A stretch of 46,380 nt of DNA from positions 1 to 46,380 of the forward strand of contig DAKU01000029.1 in assembly GCA_002508425.1 (NCBI GenBank), given 5' to 3'. Made by a program: the position numbers and the translations under genes. Below are positions 8,560-18,814 of this stretch, piece by piece; position 1 is the stretch's first letter, and each line of letters begins with the position of its first letter. This DNA comes from Methanosarcinaceae archaeon UBA470 (lineage in GTDB: Archaea; Halobacteriota; Methanosarcinia; Methanosarcinales; Methanosarcinaceae). A model generated the notes under the pieces. The model was not told where the DNA came from. It saw only the letters and a program-made list of their open reading frames with translations, and did no database searches.

Positions 8560-9016
8560 AGATAATTTAAGATGTATATCCCTCATCCTAGAAGTACAGG
8601 CTATCACCAAGGATAAATGGGGATTCTATAATTTCCTGCCCAAATCCTACTTCTTTGATGTCTCGCAGGTTCTGGACCTCTATGACACCTCCGAAGAACT
8701 CGACCCTTTAACTTAATTTACCATTTCGCCCGCTTCGCACATTATGGCAAGCGACCCAGGCCGCCCGCCTGATGGCGGCGGCAGGTAAGTATATTGAACT
8801 GAAACAATAAATTATGAGGAACTATGGTAGGGACTTCAATATTAAAGATACACAGAAAGGATAATAATATAAGAGAAGGGAATTAAATTAGACTGTCAAA
8901 AGTCGAATAACAGACATTTCAATTACTATCAAAATAACCCATAGTTAATCTCATTGAATGTAACAATTAGCTAATTTATTACAGTACAATATTACAATTA
9001 ACGAAGGATCGAGATC
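8560..9016. other. Intergenic region upstream of the restriction island
   Basis: Bases 8566-8716 keep an open plus-strand frame without a start codon (LEVQAITKDKWGFYNFLPKSYFFDVSQVLDLYDTS...) that ends in TAA; it looks like the end of a deleted gene of unknown family. A GC-rich hairpin lies at about 8761-8784 (GCCGCC..CGCC/GGCG..GCGGC). The last 200 bases are AT-rich and should hold the hsdM promoter, but no single TATA box stands out. Confidence 0.4.
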
Positions 9017-10652
9017 ATGGATGAAAATGAGAATTTCCTGAAAGAACTAGATAACAAACTCTGGACATCCGCAGATAAATTGCGCTCCAATCTGGATGCT
9101 GCTGTTTATAAGCATGTAGTTCTCGGCCTTGTTTTTCTTAAGTATGTTTCTGATGCATTTGAGGAGCGTCGAAAAGAGCTTCTGGGACAATTCAAAGACC
9201 CGGATCATGAGTATTATTTAGGGGGAGATGAGGAGCTAGAAGCTGAGGAGCTGGAGATAAGGGACTATTATACTGAGAAAAATGTATTCTGGGTTCCGGC
9301 TCTGGCTCGCTGGGGTACATTACAAAGCTGTGCCAAGCTTCCTTCGGGTACCGAGATCACTATCAAGAATGGAAAAGTCGATACTTACAAGATGATAAGT
9401 GTGGGAAGGCTTCTTGATGATGCAATGGAAGCGATCGAGAAGGATAACCCTAAGCTTAAAGGTGTCCTGACCAAGGATTATGCACGCCTTCAGCTCGAAT
9501 CCGGTAAACTTGGGGAACTGATCGATCTTGTTTCTACCATACCTTTTATCCATGAAAACATGAAGGCTAAGGACATTCTGGGTCATGTGTACGAATATTT
9601 CCTTGGCCAGTTCGCCAGTGCAGAAGGTAAGAAGGGTGGGCAGTATTACACACCGAAATCTATAGTTACTCTCATTGTCGAGATGCTGGAACCGTTCCAG
9701 GGCAGGGTATATGACCCTGCATGTGGTTCGGGTGGTTTCTTCGTGCAGTCGGAACGTTTTGTGGAAGAACACGACGGACGCATCGGACAGTTATCGATAT
9801 ACGGGCAGGAATCAAACCCCACGACTTGGCGGCTTGCTTGTATGAACATGGTCATCCGGGGCATGGATTTTGATTTCGGAAAGGAACCCGCTGATACTTT
9901 CACACGTGATCAGCACCCGGACCTGCGTGCAAATTATATCATGACCAACCCTCCTTTCAACATGAAGGAATGGGGCGGTGAACAGCTAAAAGATGATCCA
10001 CGCTGGAAATATGGCATACCTCCTTCGAGTAATGCTAATTTCGCGTGGATGCAGCATATGATCTATCATCTCGCTCCGAACGGGAGCATGGCACTATTGC
10101 TTGCCAATGGTTCCATGAGCTCGAATACTAATAATGAAGGTGAGATTCGGAAGTCTATCATCGAGGCTGACCTGGTGGAGTGCATGGTGGCACTGCCGGG
10201 GCAATTGTTCACTAACACTCAGATCCCTGCATGTATCTGGTTCTTGACCCGCAACAAGGAATCGTATAATGGGAGCCGGGCACGCAAGGGAGAGGTGTTG
10301 TTCATTGATGCACGTGATCTTGGATACATGAAAGACCGTGTGCTGCGTGACTTCGATCATGAAAAGGATATCCTTCGTATTGCCAACACCTTCCATGCCT
10401 GGAAAAAGGGAGCAGATTATGAGGATGTGCCGGGGTTCTGCAAGTCCTGTGACACTGGATGAGATCCGCAAACACGGCCATGTGCTCACTCCGGGTCGTT
10501 ATGTGGGTGCAGCAGCACAGGAAGATGATGGAGAGCCTTTCGCAGAAAAGATGGAAAGGCTGACCCTGCAGTTGTCGGAACAGTTTGCCAGATCAAGGGA
10601 ATTAGAAAAAAGGATAAAAGAAAATCTGAAAGGGATCGGATATGAACTCTAA
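9017..10652 (+). pseudogene. hsdM: Type I restriction-modification DNA methyltransferase subunit HsdM, frameshifted near the 3' end
   Basis: HsdM is the adenine-N6 methyltransferase subunit that with HsdS and HsdR forms the type I enzyme. The N-terminal helical domain (LWTSADKLRSNLDAAVYKHVVLGLVFLKYVSDAFE) is followed by the SAM motif DPACGSGGFF and the catalytic NPPFNMKEW. In-frame reading stops at 10462 after GFCKSCDTG. The next frame continues with VTLDEIRKHGHVLTPGRYVGA...LKGIGYEL to 10652, the usual HsdM C-terminus. Removing one base in TCCTGTGACAC (about 10451) restores a normal protein of about 545 residues. A sequencing error, a true mutation or recoding are all possible. The start has an AAGGA site. 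Loss of the tail would probably weaken contact with HsdS. Confidence 0.88.
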
Positions 10653-11568
10653 CAACACTGACCATTTGAATGCTGGCGTATCATTGAGTGATTTTCTGGA
10701 GCCGGATACTCCGGAAATTAAACAGATAAGAAGTCTTCAGGACAAAGAAGAAGAATATAGTCAGCATTTAGGAACAATTGAGGGAGGCATCGCGCTTTAT
10801 TATTACGAGCATGACAATACGATCACTGACAAGGAAGTTGTCTCTGTTCTAAGGAACATCAAAATGAACCTTGAGAAGGATGGAAGCTATTTCTCTCATC
10901 CTCTTGAACTGTTCATGCTTGGGTCTCTGGCAGATGCGCTTGAAAAAAAACCGATCACCTTCCATGAATTCAAACTGGTCATTGACTATATTCTGTGGTC
11001 AATAGACAACAGATCATGGATGGGGGACAAGCAGGCGTATATAAAGTGGATATGTTACTTTTTGGGGATCTACACCGATAAAGAGGAAAAGCAATATGAA
11101 GAGCGCGTGGAAAAGCTTGGCAAAAAAATGCACCTTTCCGGGGAAGATGTGGACCAGCTTCTGATGAAGAGTGAAAGAGAGTTCACTGACGATGAAATGG
11201 AAAAGACACGTATCGAAAGTGAGTTCTTTGCAATGGACGATGGTGAGAAAATTAATTTCCTGGCGGAGAACACACCGGAGCACTTTGACCTTTTCTCGGT
11301 TTATCTTCTGGAACTTAAAGAACGCAGAGAACTTGAACTAATGAAGGATCTGGCAAAAAAGGTAAGCAAAAAGTTCGGTGATGATCTGGAGCTATACCTG
11401 CATGTTGCTATCTTTTTTATGGACGAGGACCCAAACATCGCTAAAAGTTATCTGGCCAAAGCCCTTTCTAAAGTAGAACAACTTGAAGGCGCACAGGTGC
11501 AGGAAAAAAGGTCGCTGGAGATAAAAATTAAAAAACTTATAAGGGGTTGTGACCGGAAGAACAAATGA
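10642..11568 (+). CDS. Unknown 308-residue protein within the restriction operon
   Basis: The ATG lies inside the last codons of hsdM (11-base overlap), which implies translational coupling. The protein is acidic and predicted to be mostly helical (ALYYYEHDNTITDKEVVSVLRNIKMNLEKDG; YAQ-free, Lys/Glu-rich C-terminal half ending IRGCDRKNK). It has no membrane segment, nuclease or ATPase motif that I can see. I do not recognise a family. Its placement between hsdM and a regulator gene inside a type I locus suggests a defence or control accessory role, but that is only guilt by association. Confidence 0.75.
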   Translation: MNSNNTDHLNAGVSLSDFLEPDTPEIKQIRSLQDKEEEYSQHLGTIEGGIALYYYEHDNTITDKEVVSVLRNIKMNLEKDGSYFSHPLELFMLGSLADALEKKPITFHEFKLVIDYILWSIDNRSWMGDKQAYIKWICYFLGIYTDKEEKQYEERVEKLGKKMHLSGEDVDQLLMKSEREFTDDEMEKTRIESEFFAMDDGEKINFLAENTPEHFDLFSVYLLELKERRELELMKDLAKKVSKKFGDDLELYLHVAIFFMDEDPNIAKSYLAKALSKVEQLEGAQVQEKRSLEIKIKKLIRGCDRKNK

Positions 11569-11663
11569 TGGAATGTCGATAAAATGTATGAAGGTATATT
11601 CTGCATATTTTTATGGATGTTAAATAGGTGTATATTTCCTGTTACCCCGGAGAGAGCATTAAG

Positions 11664-13088
11664 ATGGAAAGTAGTGTCATGGCCGATCCTTCTGATTTTA
11701 TAATACGTGAGAAGAAACTGGATTATGAGCTCCCGCTGAAGGAAAGTGAGACGATTGAGCTGAAAAGGTCTACTTCTGAACTTAAGGAGGCGATTATTTC
11801 CATTGTTGCCATATTGAATAAGCACCAGAGCGGAGAGCTTTATTTTGGTGTGAAGGATGATGGCACGATCCTGGGACAAGAACCGGGCAGGAAGACCCTG
11901 AGGGATATATCAAGGGCTATATCGGAGGGTATCGAGCCTTCAATTCATCCTTTTATCTATCAGGTGGAGATAGAGGACAAAAAGTGCATTCTTGTGGAAT
12001 TTACGGGCAGTAATGTGCCGTATTTTGCATATGGCCGGGCTTATGTGCGGGTTGCGGACGAGGACAGGCGCCTGAGCATCCATGAGCTTGAGAGCATGAT
12101 CCTGAGTAAAAACCGGGAGAGGCTGCGCTGGGATACGGAGGGGTGCAGGAATGCCACACTTGATGATATCAGCGAGGAGAAGTTCATTGCGTTCCTTAAA
12201 AGTGCCGGAAGGCCGTATGATGGCGCTCTTCAGAAGTCCATGGATAAGCTGAAATTGCTTTGTGGTGGCAAGCCTACCAATGCTGCTGTCATTCTCTTTG
12301 GAAAGACCCCTGAGGACTTTTTCCCGAACGCGAGGTTAAGATGTGCTACGTTTGCAAGGGAGGATACTTCTCTTATCCTGGACATGCAGGACCATTACGG
12401 GGATATTTTCTATCTGATCGGGCAGGCTGAGAAGTATGTGCTTGCAAATATCCATGTGGGCATGCGGCTTGATGGCCTGAAGCGTGTCGATGTTCCGGAA
12501 ATTGACAGGGATGCTCTGAGAGAGGGAATTATCAATGCGTTCTGCCACCGGGATTATTTTGAGTATGATTCGGTGAATGTGGCGGTCTTCAGGAACCGGG
12601 TGGAGATAAGGAACAAGGGGCTCCTCTACGGAGGGCTGTCTGTGGAAAAGATCAGGTCGGGCATGTTCTCCGAGCGCCGGAATGAACTTATCGCGGATAT
12701 TTTCCACGAAGCAGGACTGATCGAGAAATGGGGTGCAGGCATCCGTAAGATATTGGCCGCAGAGCCTCAGACCAGCTTCGAAGAAGTGGGTACACAGTTC
12801 ATCGTGACCTTCAGACGGCATGAACCCGAAGAAACCGAAAAGGCAACTGATGATAGTTTGCAGGACAAGGTCGGAGATAGGGTCGGAGAAAATCTCAACC
12901 AAAACCAGCAAAAGATACTTGACCTGATCCAGACAGACCCGCATATTTCTGCCAGAATGCTGTCAGAGGCTATTGGTATCTCTCAAAGAAAGGTAGAAGC
13001 CAACATATCCATATTGAAGAAAAAAGGTCTTCTCAGGCGCGTAGGTCCGGCAAAGGGCGGACACTGGGAAACGCTCTCAGGTAAATGA
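11664..13088 (+). CDS. AlbA_2/HATPase_c_4 domain transcriptional regulator-like protein
   Basis: A 474-residue protein of the 'RecG-like' or Schlafen-AAA_4 regulator family. The AlbA_2 domain spans about residues 15-140 (ESETIELKRSTSELKEAIISIVAILNK; GELYFGVKDDGTILGQ). A middle region follows (TNAAVILFGK..P..FFPNARLRC), then a GHKL-like ATPase domain (DALREGIINAFCHRDY; LIEKWGAGIRKI). A winged helix occupies the last 65 residues (NQQKILDLIQTDPHISARMLSEAIGISQRKVEANISILKKKGLLRR). The ATG at 11664 has a GGAGAG site and is preferred over a GTG 36 bases upstream. Such genes often sit inside type I loci. DNA or RNA binding and a control role are inferred from the domains. Confidence 0.82.
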   Translation: MESSVMADPSDFIIREKKLDYELPLKESETIELKRSTSELKEAIISIVAILNKHQSGELYFGVKDDGTILGQEPGRKTLRDISRAISEGIEPSIHPFIYQVEIEDKKCILVEFTGSNVPYFAYGRAYVRVADEDRRLSIHELESMILSKNRERLRWDTEGCRNATLDDISEEKFIAFLKSAGRPYDGALQKSMDKLKLLCGGKPTNAAVILFGKTPEDFFPNARLRCATFAREDTSLILDMQDHYGDIFYLIGQAEKYVLANIHVGMRLDGLKRVDVPEIDRDALREGIINAFCHRDYFEYDSVNVAVFRNRVEIRNKGLLYGGLSVEKIRSGMFSERRNELIADIFHEAGLIEKWGAGIRKILAAEPQTSFEEVGTQFIVTFRRHEPEETEKATDDSLQDKVGDRVGENLNQNQQKILDLIQTDPHISARMLSEAIGISQRKVEANISILKKKGLLRRVGPAKGGHWETLSGK

Positions 13089-13132
13089 ATGGGGGCAGAG
13101 AACATTGGTAAAAAATGTATTTAACAGAAATC

Positions 13133-13167
13133 AACGCAAAGGCGCAAAGCCGCAAGGGCGCAAGGAA
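13133..13167 (+). repeat. Short GCGCAAAG-type tandem repeat
   Basis: Four imperfect units related to CGCAAAGG (AACGCAAAGG, CGCAAAGC, CGCAAGGG, CGCAAGGA) in the gap between the regulator and hsdS. Sequences of this kind occur as intergenic repeats in many unrelated prokaryote genomes and may be a marker of local recombination. Confidence 0.5.
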
Positions 13168-13284
13168 TGTTATATTGCCTCCTTTAAGTTTTCCTGTGCT
13201 AAAGCACCTGTTTTTTCTTCGCATGAGACATTAGTCCAACAGCCTGCTGGACTATTTCTTGAAAAAAACAATTCTACCATACAT

Positions 13285-13435
13285 ATGAAAGATGCCCACC
13301 TGCGCGATATACACAAACCCCTCGGAATAGCCGAATACAAGCTCGCTCAATCCCTGCCTGACAATCTCAAGGGCAGCCTCCCCACCATCGAAGAACTTGA
13401 AAAGGAACTAGGAGAATTGCAGGAGGCGAGTAGGG

Positions 13436-13443
<8 letters not shown>
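13285..13443 (+). pseudogene. C-terminal remnant of a YhcG/DUF1016-type PDDEXK nuclease
   Basis: The frame from the ATG at 13285 reads KPLGIAEYKLAQSLPDNLKGSLPTIEELEKELGEL and ends in a TGA that overlaps the hsdS start by eight bases. The pattern 'P.GIAEY.L...LP..LK..LPTIEELE.EL' is the terminal segment of DUF1016 (YhcG) nuclease-domain proteins. The nuclease core is absent, so this is a leftover of a gene that once sat directly upstream of hsdS, a common neighbour in type I loci. The small reading frame may still be translated and so help couple ribosomes to hsdS. Confidence 0.6.
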
Positions 13444-14707
<1,264 letters not shown>

Positions 14708-14730
14708 GGAAAAGTACATGAAGTGATGAA

Positions 14731-15951
14731 ATGAGTATTGAAGATGCCAGCAAGTTTTCAGCTGCAGACAGTACCATAGGATATTTGTATCAAGTTCGTA
14801 TCGCTCTACTCTGGGCATTACGTGCTCTTCCTTTAGGTGCAGATTTTCTTATTTCAGTGGAAACGTTAGATGATGTAACATTTGAAGAAAAAAACGGCAA
14901 GCCAAAAGATCTTCTCCAGATGAAGCACCATCGCAATCGTAAAGCAAACTTAACAGATACTAGTCCTGACCTGTGGAAATCTCTTCGCATCTGGTTGGAG
15001 GCATATCATTCAGGTCAGGTTCTCAATGGCACCACACTTCATTTATTAACTACTGCTCAAGCTCCCAGTGGGTCAGCAGCTTCTTATTTACGATTAGAAA
15101 ATAGAAATGAGGATGCTGCATTAACTATATTGGAACAAGTAGCATCAACATCTGAAAATAAGGTTAATGAAAAGGCTTACGAACTTTTCCGAAGTACTCC
15201 TAAAGGTGCAAAACGAAGCGTAATTAACCATATTAATATCCTCGATTGTTCCCCGCTAATAACTGATCTTAACCTTGAATTACATAATGTTATTTTCCAT
15301 GCAGTTGAAAGACAACATTTTGATGCATTTTCGGAGAGACTCGAAGGCTGGTGGTTTCAAAGAGTATTAAAACAGTTGATGGTACCTGAAAATCGAATAC
15401 TAGCAGAGGAACTTGAGTCCCAAATGAGTGACCTTCGAGAACAATTTAAGAAGGAATCGTTACCAATCGATGATGATTTGCTCGATTTTAGTTTGGATGA
15501 AGCATATCGTGAAGTAAATAAGGATTCTATTTTTGTTCGACAAATAGAATTAACAAAAGCAGGAGAACGTCGTATTTTTGCAGCTGTTCGAGATTATTAT
15601 AGAGCTTTTGAACAACGTTCTAGATGGATGCGTGAGGATCTGATACTTGTAGGGGAACTTTCTAAATATGAAAAAAAACTTATTGAAGAGTGGGAACTTG
15701 TCTTTGAAGCGATGATGGATAACTGTGGCAAAGATGCAACCGACGAAACAAAAGAACGTTTTGCTAGAGAGTTACTTGAGTGGGCCGAACAGGTTGCCCC
15801 AACTAGTATAAGAGTTCGCCCGCAGGTTACTGAACCATTCGTAACACGTGGATCATTACATATGCTGGCAGATAAACTGAAGGTTGGCTGGCATCCTGAG
15901 TTTAGTGAGCATCTCTCTACGTTGCTAAAAACAAAGGGGATAATTACATGA
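14731..15951 (+). CDS. ABC-three component system protein with Cap4/DUF4297-like nuclease-type N-terminus
   Basis: A 406-residue protein and the first gene of a three-gene ABC-3C module. Its N-terminus (GYLYQVRIALLWAL...ISVETLDDVTFEEKNG...DLLQMKHH) has the spacing of restriction-fold nucleases of the DUF4297/Cap4 type, with E-x3-D and Q-x-K as candidate metal-binding residues. The following 300 residues are helical and end in the C-terminal domain usual for these effector proteins (VRPQVTEPFVTRGSLHMLADKLKVGWHPEFSEHL). The stop overlaps the next start (ATGA), so the module is translationally coupled. It begins 23 bases after hsdS. Role inferred: DNA-cleaving effector of an anti-phage system gated by the ATPase. 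The nuclease call is moderate. Confidence 0.75.
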   Translation: MSIEDASKFSAADSTIGYLYQVRIALLWALRALPLGADFLISVETLDDVTFEEKNGKPKDLLQMKHHRNRKANLTDTSPDLWKSLRIWLEAYHSGQVLNGTTLHLLTTAQAPSGSAASYLRLENRNEDAALTILEQVASTSENKVNEKAYELFRSTPKGAKRSVINHINILDCSPLITDLNLELHNVIFHAVERQHFDAFSERLEGWWFQRVLKQLMVPENRILAEELESQMSDLREQFKKESLPIDDDLLDFSLDEAYREVNKDSIFVRQIELTKAGERRIFAAVRDYYRAFEQRSRWMREDLILVGELSKYEKKLIEEWELVFEAMMDNCGKDATDETKERFARELLEWAEQVAPTSIRVRPQVTEPFVTRGSLHMLADKLKVGWHPEFSEHLSTLLKTKGIIT

Positions 15952-16445
15952 TTCCATGGAATGAACGTACATCTGAAGAACAAGCACTTCTGGCCCCATG
16001 TTTTTCGGCTTTACTTTTATGGAAAGCAGCATTTGGTTATGGTACCAAGTCTAACAGCGGAATACCTTTTGACATCACATTCCTAGTTTTGCCAATAGTC
16101 CTACACAAAAGAATCCGAAAATCTCTTCCAAAGTCTATTACGACATCTCTTGCATTTTGGGTTAATGAACATCCCATAGTTCGATCATGTATTGCGGATC
16201 GTGCACGTGTAATAATTCCATTTACAAAAGAAGCTTTAATTTTTGGCAGTACTTATGGACTTTTAAATATTGATAGTTTTGAGATAAAAGCTAATCAAGA
16301 TTGGAAAAAATCTATTGATTCCACTTTAAAGGAAACCGATGAAGAAGTACAAGAGTGTGCTAAACGTGCTGAGTTTGTTGGCAAATGGTTTGCCGGAGCA
16401 GGCACAGGCCAAACTATAATGTCTCTAATGGGGGTTAGGCCATGA
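15948..16445 (+). CDS. ABC-three component system middle component
   Basis: A 165-residue protein between the effector and the DUF3732 ATPase, overlapping each by four bases. The start MIPWNERTSEEQALLAPCFSALLLWKA resembles the middle-component families that accompany ABC-3C ATPases, commonly beginning 'W..R......LNPAF...LL' (here APCFSALLL). Family knowledge suggests an adaptor that links the SMC-like ATPase to the effector. It has no enzymatic motif or membrane helix. The C-terminal GKWFAGAGTGQTIMSLMGVRP is typical of the group. Composition is AT-rich like its partners. Confidence 0.75.
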   Translation: MIPWNERTSEEQALLAPCFSALLLWKAAFGYGTKSNSGIPFDITFLVLPIVLHKRIRKSLPKSITTSLAFWVNEHPIVRSCIADRARVIIPFTKEALIFGSTYGLLNIDSFEIKANQDWKKSIDSTLKETDEEVQECAKRAEFVGKWFAGAGTGQTIMSLMGVRP

Positions 16446-18400
16446 ATATTCAAATTATGGATATTGTGCTATACAGTCACGATAATCGCCATCGAATTCT
16501 TCCATTAGAACTTGGGAAACTTAATGTAATTACAGGTGCATCTAAAACTGGAAAATCTGCTTTGATTGATATTGTTGACTATTGTTTTGGAAGTTCAGAA
16601 TGTAAAGTTCCAGAAGGTCCAATTAGACATTGTGTTTCTTGGTTTGGATTGCGTATTCATTTAAAAGAAGGGCAAGCATTCATTGCGCGTCGTTGTCCAA
16701 GTAATCGTCTTTCAAGTGAAGAATGCTTTATCGATATAGGAAAGTCAGTAAATATCCCTATGGCATCTGATTTACATCAGACTACCAATACCAAGGGATT
16801 ATTGGCTCTACTTAGTGGGTGGGCTGGAATAAGCGATAATATTCATGAACCACCTATTGGGCAAACTCGTCCACCTTTAGCAGCAACAATTCGTCATGCT
16901 TTAGCTTTTTGCTTTCAACCACAAGATGAAATTATACGACGACAACAACTTTTCCATGGAGCCTCAGACAATTTCGTAGCTCAGTCATTGAAAGATACTC
17001 TACCATATTTCCTTGGCGCTGTAGATGATGAATATGTCCAGAAAAAAGGAAAACAGAGATTACTAAAAAATGAACTCCGAAATTGTGAAAGGAGACTTAG
17101 TGAACTTACAGCACTTCGTGGTAGTGGTCTCAGCAAGGCAGCAACACTTCTTGCTCAGGCACGTGACTCTGGACTGAGCGAGCTTAATCCAGAATCATGG
17201 GAGGACATAATTATTGCCCTTAAAGATGTTGCTTCACGCTCTTTGAGCCAAAACACTAAGCTTCCAGAAAACTCAGAGTATGAGAGACTTTCAAAAGAAC
17301 GCAGAAAGCTTTTTTGGGAAAGAAATCGCCTTCGAGATGAAATTGCATTAGTCCGAGATTTTGAGCAGGAAAAATCAGCCTTTTCAAAAGAAGCTAAGAA
17401 ACAAGAATCGAGACTTAAAACAATTGGATTATTTGAGGGAGCAGATTCAATTAATGTCTGTCCATTATGCTCACATGAACTTTCTGAACTTATACCCTCG
17501 GAGAATGAGATTAAAAAGACTCTTGCTTCATTGTCCAATCAGTTAGACTCTGTTTCCAGAACAGGATTGCAAGTAGAAAAAGCCATTATTGAGCTTGAAA
17601 CAAAACTCCAATCCATACAAAATTCTCTTATGAAAAACAGAATGGAAATGGAAGCTGTCAGGTCAGCAAATGAATATCTTGCAAATATTCATGAAGAAGC
17701 ATTTAGGCGGGCTCATATACTTGGTCGAATAACACTCTATCTGGAAAGTTTACCAGAATTACCAGACACAAAAGCACTTGAAGAAAAAGCTAAAAAGATT
17801 CTGGAACAGTTAAGCGCACTTGAGGTTGATTTAAGTGATGAACGTATTCAAGAGCGTCTCGATTCGATTGTTTCTATTATGGGAAAGCGATTAACACAAT
17901 GGGCGAGTCAACTTGGACTTGAACACTCTAAGTTTCCTTTAAGGTTTGACATTAAGAAACTTACTATTATTGCGGATACTGACTCTGGACCTGTACCAAT
18001 GGAAAGAATGGGAAGTGGTGAAAACTGGGTTGGCTATCACCTCATAGCACACTTGGCATTACACCAATGGTTTGCCCAAAAAAACAGACCTGTTCCCGGT
18101 TTTCTCTTTCTTGATCAACCTTCACAGGTTTATTTCCCTTCAGAAAAGGACTCCAATGGTTCTATGGAATTAGTAACAGAAGATGATCGGATTGCTGTAT
18201 CAAGAATGTTTGAACTTGTACTGCAAGCTGTCAATGAAGTTGAGCCACAAATGCAGATAATAGTAACAGAACATGCAGATATATACACGCAGTGGTACCA
18301 AGGAGCTGTTGTTGAAAAGTGGCGAGGTGGACTTAAGTTAGTGCCGGAGGATTGGCCTCGACAGGGGGAAACAGTAGTTGATGATGTTTCAGTCGAATAA
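16442..18400 (+). CDS. DUF3732 domain ABC/SMC-like ATPase of the ABC-three component system
   Basis: A 652-residue SMC/Rad50-like ATPase. Walker A is GASKTGKS at residues 32-39. Two long coiled-coil arms meet at CPLCSHEL near residue 340, a Rad50-type zinc-hook-like CxxC. The signature region MGSGENWVGYHLIAHLALHQWF, Walker B PGFLFLDQPSQVYFP and an H-loop-like IIVTEHADI follow in order. In ABC-3C systems this protein is thought to sense aberrant nucleic acid and control the effector. All key residues appear intact. The ATG overlaps the previous stop. The stop at 18400 ends the tightly packed part of the operon. Confidence 0.88.
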   Translation: MNIQIMDIVLYSHDNRHRILPLELGKLNVITGASKTGKSALIDIVDYCFGSSECKVPEGPIRHCVSWFGLRIHLKEGQAFIARRCPSNRLSSEECFIDIGKSVNIPMASDLHQTTNTKGLLALLSGWAGISDNIHEPPIGQTRPPLAATIRHALAFCFQPQDEIIRRQQLFHGASDNFVAQSLKDTLPYFLGAVDDEYVQKKGKQRLLKNELRNCERRLSELTALRGSGLSKAATLLAQARDSGLSELNPESWEDIIIALKDVASRSLSQNTKLPENSEYERLSKERRKLFWERNRLRDEIALVRDFEQEKSAFSKEAKKQESRLKTIGLFEGADSINVCPLCSHELSELIPSENEIKKTLASLSNQLDSVSRTGLQVEKAIIELETKLQSIQNSLMKNRMEMEAVRSANEYLANIHEEAFRRAHILGRITLYLESLPELPDTKALEEKAKKILEQLSALEVDLSDERIQERLDSIVSIMGKRLTQWASQLGLEHSKFPLRFDIKKLTIIADTDSGPVPMERMGSGENWVGYHLIAHLALHQWFAQKNRPVPGFLFLDQPSQVYFPSEKDSNGSMELVTEDDRIAVSRMFELVLQAVNEVEPQMQIIVTEHADIYTQWYQGAVVEKWRGGLKLVPEDWPRQGETVVDDVSVE

Positions 18401-18732
18401 AGCACTGTTTAATTAAATATATTGGTGGCTCCTCAACATAGAGTAGGTAACTACATTTATTTGCCTCTACCTTCCAAGTATCATGTAATTCATATAAATC
18501 AGAAGTTAAAGCAGCATCCCTATAGATACTCACAGAACTTGGCTCTGGTTATCTCTACGTGCCAGACATCACACCTGATACTCCTGAAGATGAAAGGGAT
18601 AAATATTCTTATATGATACTGGCCCGGCGTCTAAGATCAAGCATATCCAGACTGAATCAGCACACCCCATGGTCTAAGAGAGAAAATACATAGAAAATTA
18701 TCGAAAGTATGCCTGATGAGTAATACCATTAT
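18401..18732. other. Spacer between the ABC-3C module and fic, with a coding remnant
   Basis: Bases 18526-18693 hold an open plus-strand frame with no start codon (ILTELGSGYLYVPDITPDTPEDERDKYSY...SRLNQHTPWSKRENT) ending in TAG. It looks like the tail of a deleted gene, family unknown. The remaining bases show nothing recognisable until the first CTACCAAT site. Confidence 0.4.
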
Positions 18733-18757
18733 CTACCAATCTCCCCCAAATTGGTAG
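18733..18757. promoter_or_regulatory. Operator-like inverted repeat upstream of fic
   Basis: Perfect arms CTACCAAT and ATTGGTAG separated by nine bases. The same half-sites recur next to the fic start and between fic and hsdR, which fits a DNA-binding site for the winged helix carried by the Fic protein. Confidence 0.6.
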
Positions 18758-18776
18758 TAACCCTTTTATCCCAATA

Positions 18777-18812
18777 ACTACCAGTATCTACCAAAAAGTA
18801 ACGGATTGGTAG
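18777..18812. promoter_or_regulatory. Second operator-like half-site cluster at the fic start
   Basis: Contains ACTACCAG, TCTACCAA and ATTGGTAG; the last ends three bases before the fic ATG (18815). It would cover the transcription or translation start, consistent with autorepression. Confidence 0.5.
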
Positions 18813-18814
18813 TT

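Noticed and set aside
10338..10652. Separate 104-residue gene after hsdM
   Set aside because: Its first third overlaps hsdM out of frame and its remainder is the normal HsdM C-terminus, so it is the far side of a frameshift.
12336..12944. Open frame of 202 codons on the minus strand
   Set aside because: Antisense to the AlbA_2 regulator gene; no motif or ribosome site.
13133..13167. CRISPR-like repeat
   Set aside because: Units are about eight to ten bases with no spacers; this is a short tandem repeat.
13105..13284. N-terminal part of a 112-codon frame before hsdS
   Set aside because: The first 60 codons translate the GCGCAAAG repeat and non-coding sequence; only the part after 13285 resembles a protein family.
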